This document shows positions 61,590 through 64,000 of a stretch of 64,000 nt of DNA, piece after piece (position 1 is the first letter of the stretch; every line of letters begins with the position of its first letter). The DNA is from Hymenolepis diminuta (lineage: Eukaryota > Platyhelminthes > Cestoda > Cyclophyllidea > Hymenolepididae), in NCBI GenBank assembly GCA_900708905.1, contig CAADRB010000047.1, positions 1,080,965 to 1,144,964 of the forward strand, in the 5' to 3' direction. The notes below the pieces were generated by a model, which was not told the origin of the DNA, did not search any database, and saw nothing but the letters and a program-made list of their open reading frames with translations. A program made the position numbers and the translations under genes.

Positions 61590-62381
61590 AAATCTGTTGG
61601 GCGTAATTATGTCAATAGAATTTCCAGTGGAACTGCGTCCCACAGTGTTTCCACTATCCATAAACCTCCAACCGGATGCTGCCTTTGTAAGGATTTGCAC
61701 TATGCCCAATTCTTTCCATATAAATATTACTGTTATGATCAGCTTATATCTTTATGCTACCGTAACCGATTCATAGATACCTAAGAAAATTGCACTAATT
61801 ACAAATACAATCCGATAACACCACAATACACAACGACCCAATCTACCACATCAAACTGATATGCATGTTTTCGTACCGATAGGCCGATTTATATTATGCG
61901 CCATTTACGACCGTAATGTAAATAAATTGGTTCGAATTAAAGGAAAGTTGAACAGTGAAAAATAAAGAATCTTACATATAGGAATCATTTTGGGGAATAT
62001 ATTATTTTCTTTTGTGGTACGCCCATTGGCAGATTTGATCACCAAATCTGTTCTTTGTTGCTAGATCGTCTGGGAAGCGAGAGGAAAGCCATCGAGTCTT
62101 GATAGTACATGGTGGAAAATATCTTGATCGCTCCTTTTGCGATGTTGCACCATTGATGTCTGGGAGTGAGAGAGCTGTAAAATTAAGCGCATCAAGACTT
62201 TTTAAAGAATGATGTCTTTCATAATTCGATAAATCAAACCCTCTAGGTTTGAGCTTTATGCGATAGTGAACCCAGCTGTCCTATCCGGTCTCTACGCTGA
62301 GGTATCTGAGAACACTTATATTTTTGTAATTTAAACTAACCTGATAATAGTAATTAATGTATTTTTATATCACAAGGTCTC
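61590..62381. other. Intergenic DNA, no gene seen
   Basis: No supported feature between the LTR and the next mariner. Confidence 0.5.
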
Positions 62382-63430
62382 ATGCTAGATACTACTATAA
62401 CTAATGAAATGAAAAGACACTCTGTAACGGTGTCCATAAAGGGGAAAAACAGCAATTTAGAAATTGCAAGATTTCTAAAAGTCGCCAGATCTTTCGTTTG
62501 TAAAGTTAGAGAGGAGTTACTAAATAAAAACACTGGTGCACGAGTCATAGTGGGGCCACGAGGGAGAGAAAAGACCATTATCAACGATATGCCGATTTAA
62601 CTAGAACATCTGAGGTGGGTGCACAGCATGATGGACGAAAATCCTAGGGAGTTAATGCGGTATCTTGCCAAACATCGACAAATGTCTGAAGGAACAACAA
62701 TATACAAGGAATGTTGTTCTCGGGTACAAATCATGCATTCTTAGGCGAGGTCGGCTTATGTGGACGAAGACACCACAAGAGAATCGTTTGATGCATAGCG
62801 ACTTTTAAAGAAATTGAAATATCCCGAGGAATGGGAGTGTCTTTGGTTTTTCTCCGACAAAAAATGCTTCCACCAGAGATGGTAGATGGCTATGTGTAGG
62901 CAAAGCCCACTGAAGTTCCAATTTTTATGCATGTGCTCTTAGTTTCCAGCAAAGATGATGAGTTTCGGTGTTGTGAAGGGCATTGAAGGACACGTCATGA
63001 CTCCCCTATTATTCCACAGAGCCTTAGAGTCAATGCAGATGCGGATGCCTATGTCGAAACTCTTCAAACCATGGTTTAGTTGCCTTAGATAAGCAGCGTA
63101 GCCGATGGAGGAAGACCCTATGTCTTCCAACTGGATTCGACTCTATCCTATGGAGCTCTCAAAACCCAGGATTAAATGGATGGCCCAAAATTTTCAGCAT
63201 GTCACACCAAACTTATGACCGTCTCCTAACTACACACCAGAACTTAATCCCTTCGATCAGTACGTGTGGGGTAGGGTGGAGCGTGGCTGAAAAGGGATTT
63301 AATAAGTATCCCCATTACACCAAATTCTCCTTTTCAATGAAAGCTCGATCAATAAAGACCACATAATCAAAGCTTGCAGACAGTCACTTTTAGACTTCAA
63401 GTGAGAGGATGAGAGAAGTCGAAGGGGGAT
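62382..63430 (+). pseudogene. mori/maT-type transposase remnant
   Basis: Only the first 72 codons (62382-62600) are continuous. The rest needs frame changes and contains several stops, so it is inactive. The C-terminal Asp lies in NPFDQYVWG, consistent with the D37D spacing class, which is typical of insect and nematode elements of this group. Confidence 0.7.
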
Positions 63431-63566
63431 ACATAGAATAAAATTTTGGTTAAATTATTTTCATTTGTTTTGCAACAAGAAATTGTAAGTTTCAACTATT
63501 AACAGTTTCATTTTTTGTTTTTCCAAAAGTGCGCAAGGTGTCCTCAAATCTCTTATGCACCCTGTA
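62382..63566 (+). mobile_element. Decayed mori/maT-type mariner
   Basis: The plus-strand fragments follow the order of a mori/maT transposase: an N-terminal DNA-binding block (MKRHSVTVSIKGKNSNLEIA), MDENPRELMRYLAKH, KLKYPEEWECLWFFSDKK with the first catalytic Asp, a GHVMTPLLF block, and a final block TPELNPFDQYVWGRVER with the third. The right end TCTTATGCACCCTGTA runs to about 63566 and abuts TA. The matching left repeat was not found, so the left boundary is approximate. Confidence 0.75.
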
Positions 63567-63882
63567 TATGAGCTCTTCGGGCCGCACTCTGTCGGGACAC
63601 AAAGTTGCTTTGATAGCCACATTCGTTCATACGCTGACCTTAAATCTTGGCATCTAAATTCTGCTTCGGGACGGACTGTCCTGAACGGCGAAAGATGTTT
63701 TTGGATGATTAATTGATCGATCCGAGTAAAGTTGGCAAAATGTAAAGACTCAAACCGTGTATATGGATACGTATCAGCTTATTGTCGGCGAGAGCAGAAT
63801 TACATCGGATATTTTCGAATGTGCATCTGTCGCCAAATGGCATGTCTCATATTTAGGGTATCCGGAGATGCCATATTAGACC
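63567..63882. other. Possible 3' internal end of an LTR element
   Basis: A less AT-rich stretch between the mariner end and the LTR start at 63883. It may be the interior of the element whose 3' LTR follows, but no protein motif could be read. Confidence 0.3.
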
Positions 63883-64000
63883 TGAAGGATGAATCTTTCT
63901 TCTCCATAATATTTATCTTACATACTCTAATCATCACTAAATTTGATTATCTTGTCTTTATAGTAGCCTCTGTAAACTTTTAACCTTTCCTGACCCAAGC
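63883..64000 (+). mobile_element. LTR start, cut by the window end
   Basis: TGAAGGATGAATC.TTTCTTCTCC and the following 105 bp match 14904-15022 of the 5' LTR at nearly 90% by eye (AATATTTATCTTACAT, CCAAGC at the edge). The rest lies outside the window. Confidence 0.7.

Overview
The window looks like nuclear DNA of a flatworm, most likely a tapeworm. This is an inference. It is AT-rich and gene-poor. Its genes are split by introns of 36-50 nt at the 5' end and 0.7-3.2 kb introns further 3', a size gradient known from flatworm genes. Its LTR retrotransposons carry a tRNA-Trp-type primer-binding site (TGGTGACCC), as in the CsRn1 clade of Ty3/Gypsy elements of trematodes. No prokaryotic or organellar features were seen.

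Positions 1 to about 39.9 kb: essentially a gene desert. I find no exon I can defend. It holds one solo LTR (6844-7260), a cluster of LTR-retrotransposon remnants (14900-17367: a 5' LTR with a triplicated primer-binding site, then a truncated LTR, a gag relic and a 3' LTR), a further LTR (32358-32850), and two pairs of diverged dispersed repeats.

Positions 39.9-56.6 kb: a gene block, all on the minus strand. From right to left (transcription order) these are a small two-exon gene of unknown function (96 aa, 56637-56301), an eight-exon orthologue of the coiled-coil protein CCDC148 (628 aa, 54376-46459), and a three-exon BEN-domain protein (485 aa, 45757-39945). Exon boundaries were set by reading splice sites and checking that all phases join. 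In CCDC148 this needed a 37-nt GC-AG first intron. Intron 5 of CCDC148 holds a 1.29-kb mariner with perfect 23-bp terminal repeats, interrupted by a 275-N assembly gap. The same intron holds an unusual chimera in which most of a tRNA-Trp, including a CCA end, is sandwiched between two copies of an LTR U5 end.

Positions 57.9-64.0 kb: a transposon graveyard. It contains an LTR on the minus strand (57940-58305), a dead mariner (59700-60530), another minus-strand LTR with its primer-binding site (61082-61589), a decayed mori/maT-type mariner (62382-63566), and the start of one more LTR running off the window (63883-64000).

Most likely candidates for something undescribed are the U5/tRNA-Trp/U5 chimera (51297-51452), the 18-bp-period triplicated primer-binding site (15438-15480), the GC-AG mini-intron, and the 96-aa orphan gene.
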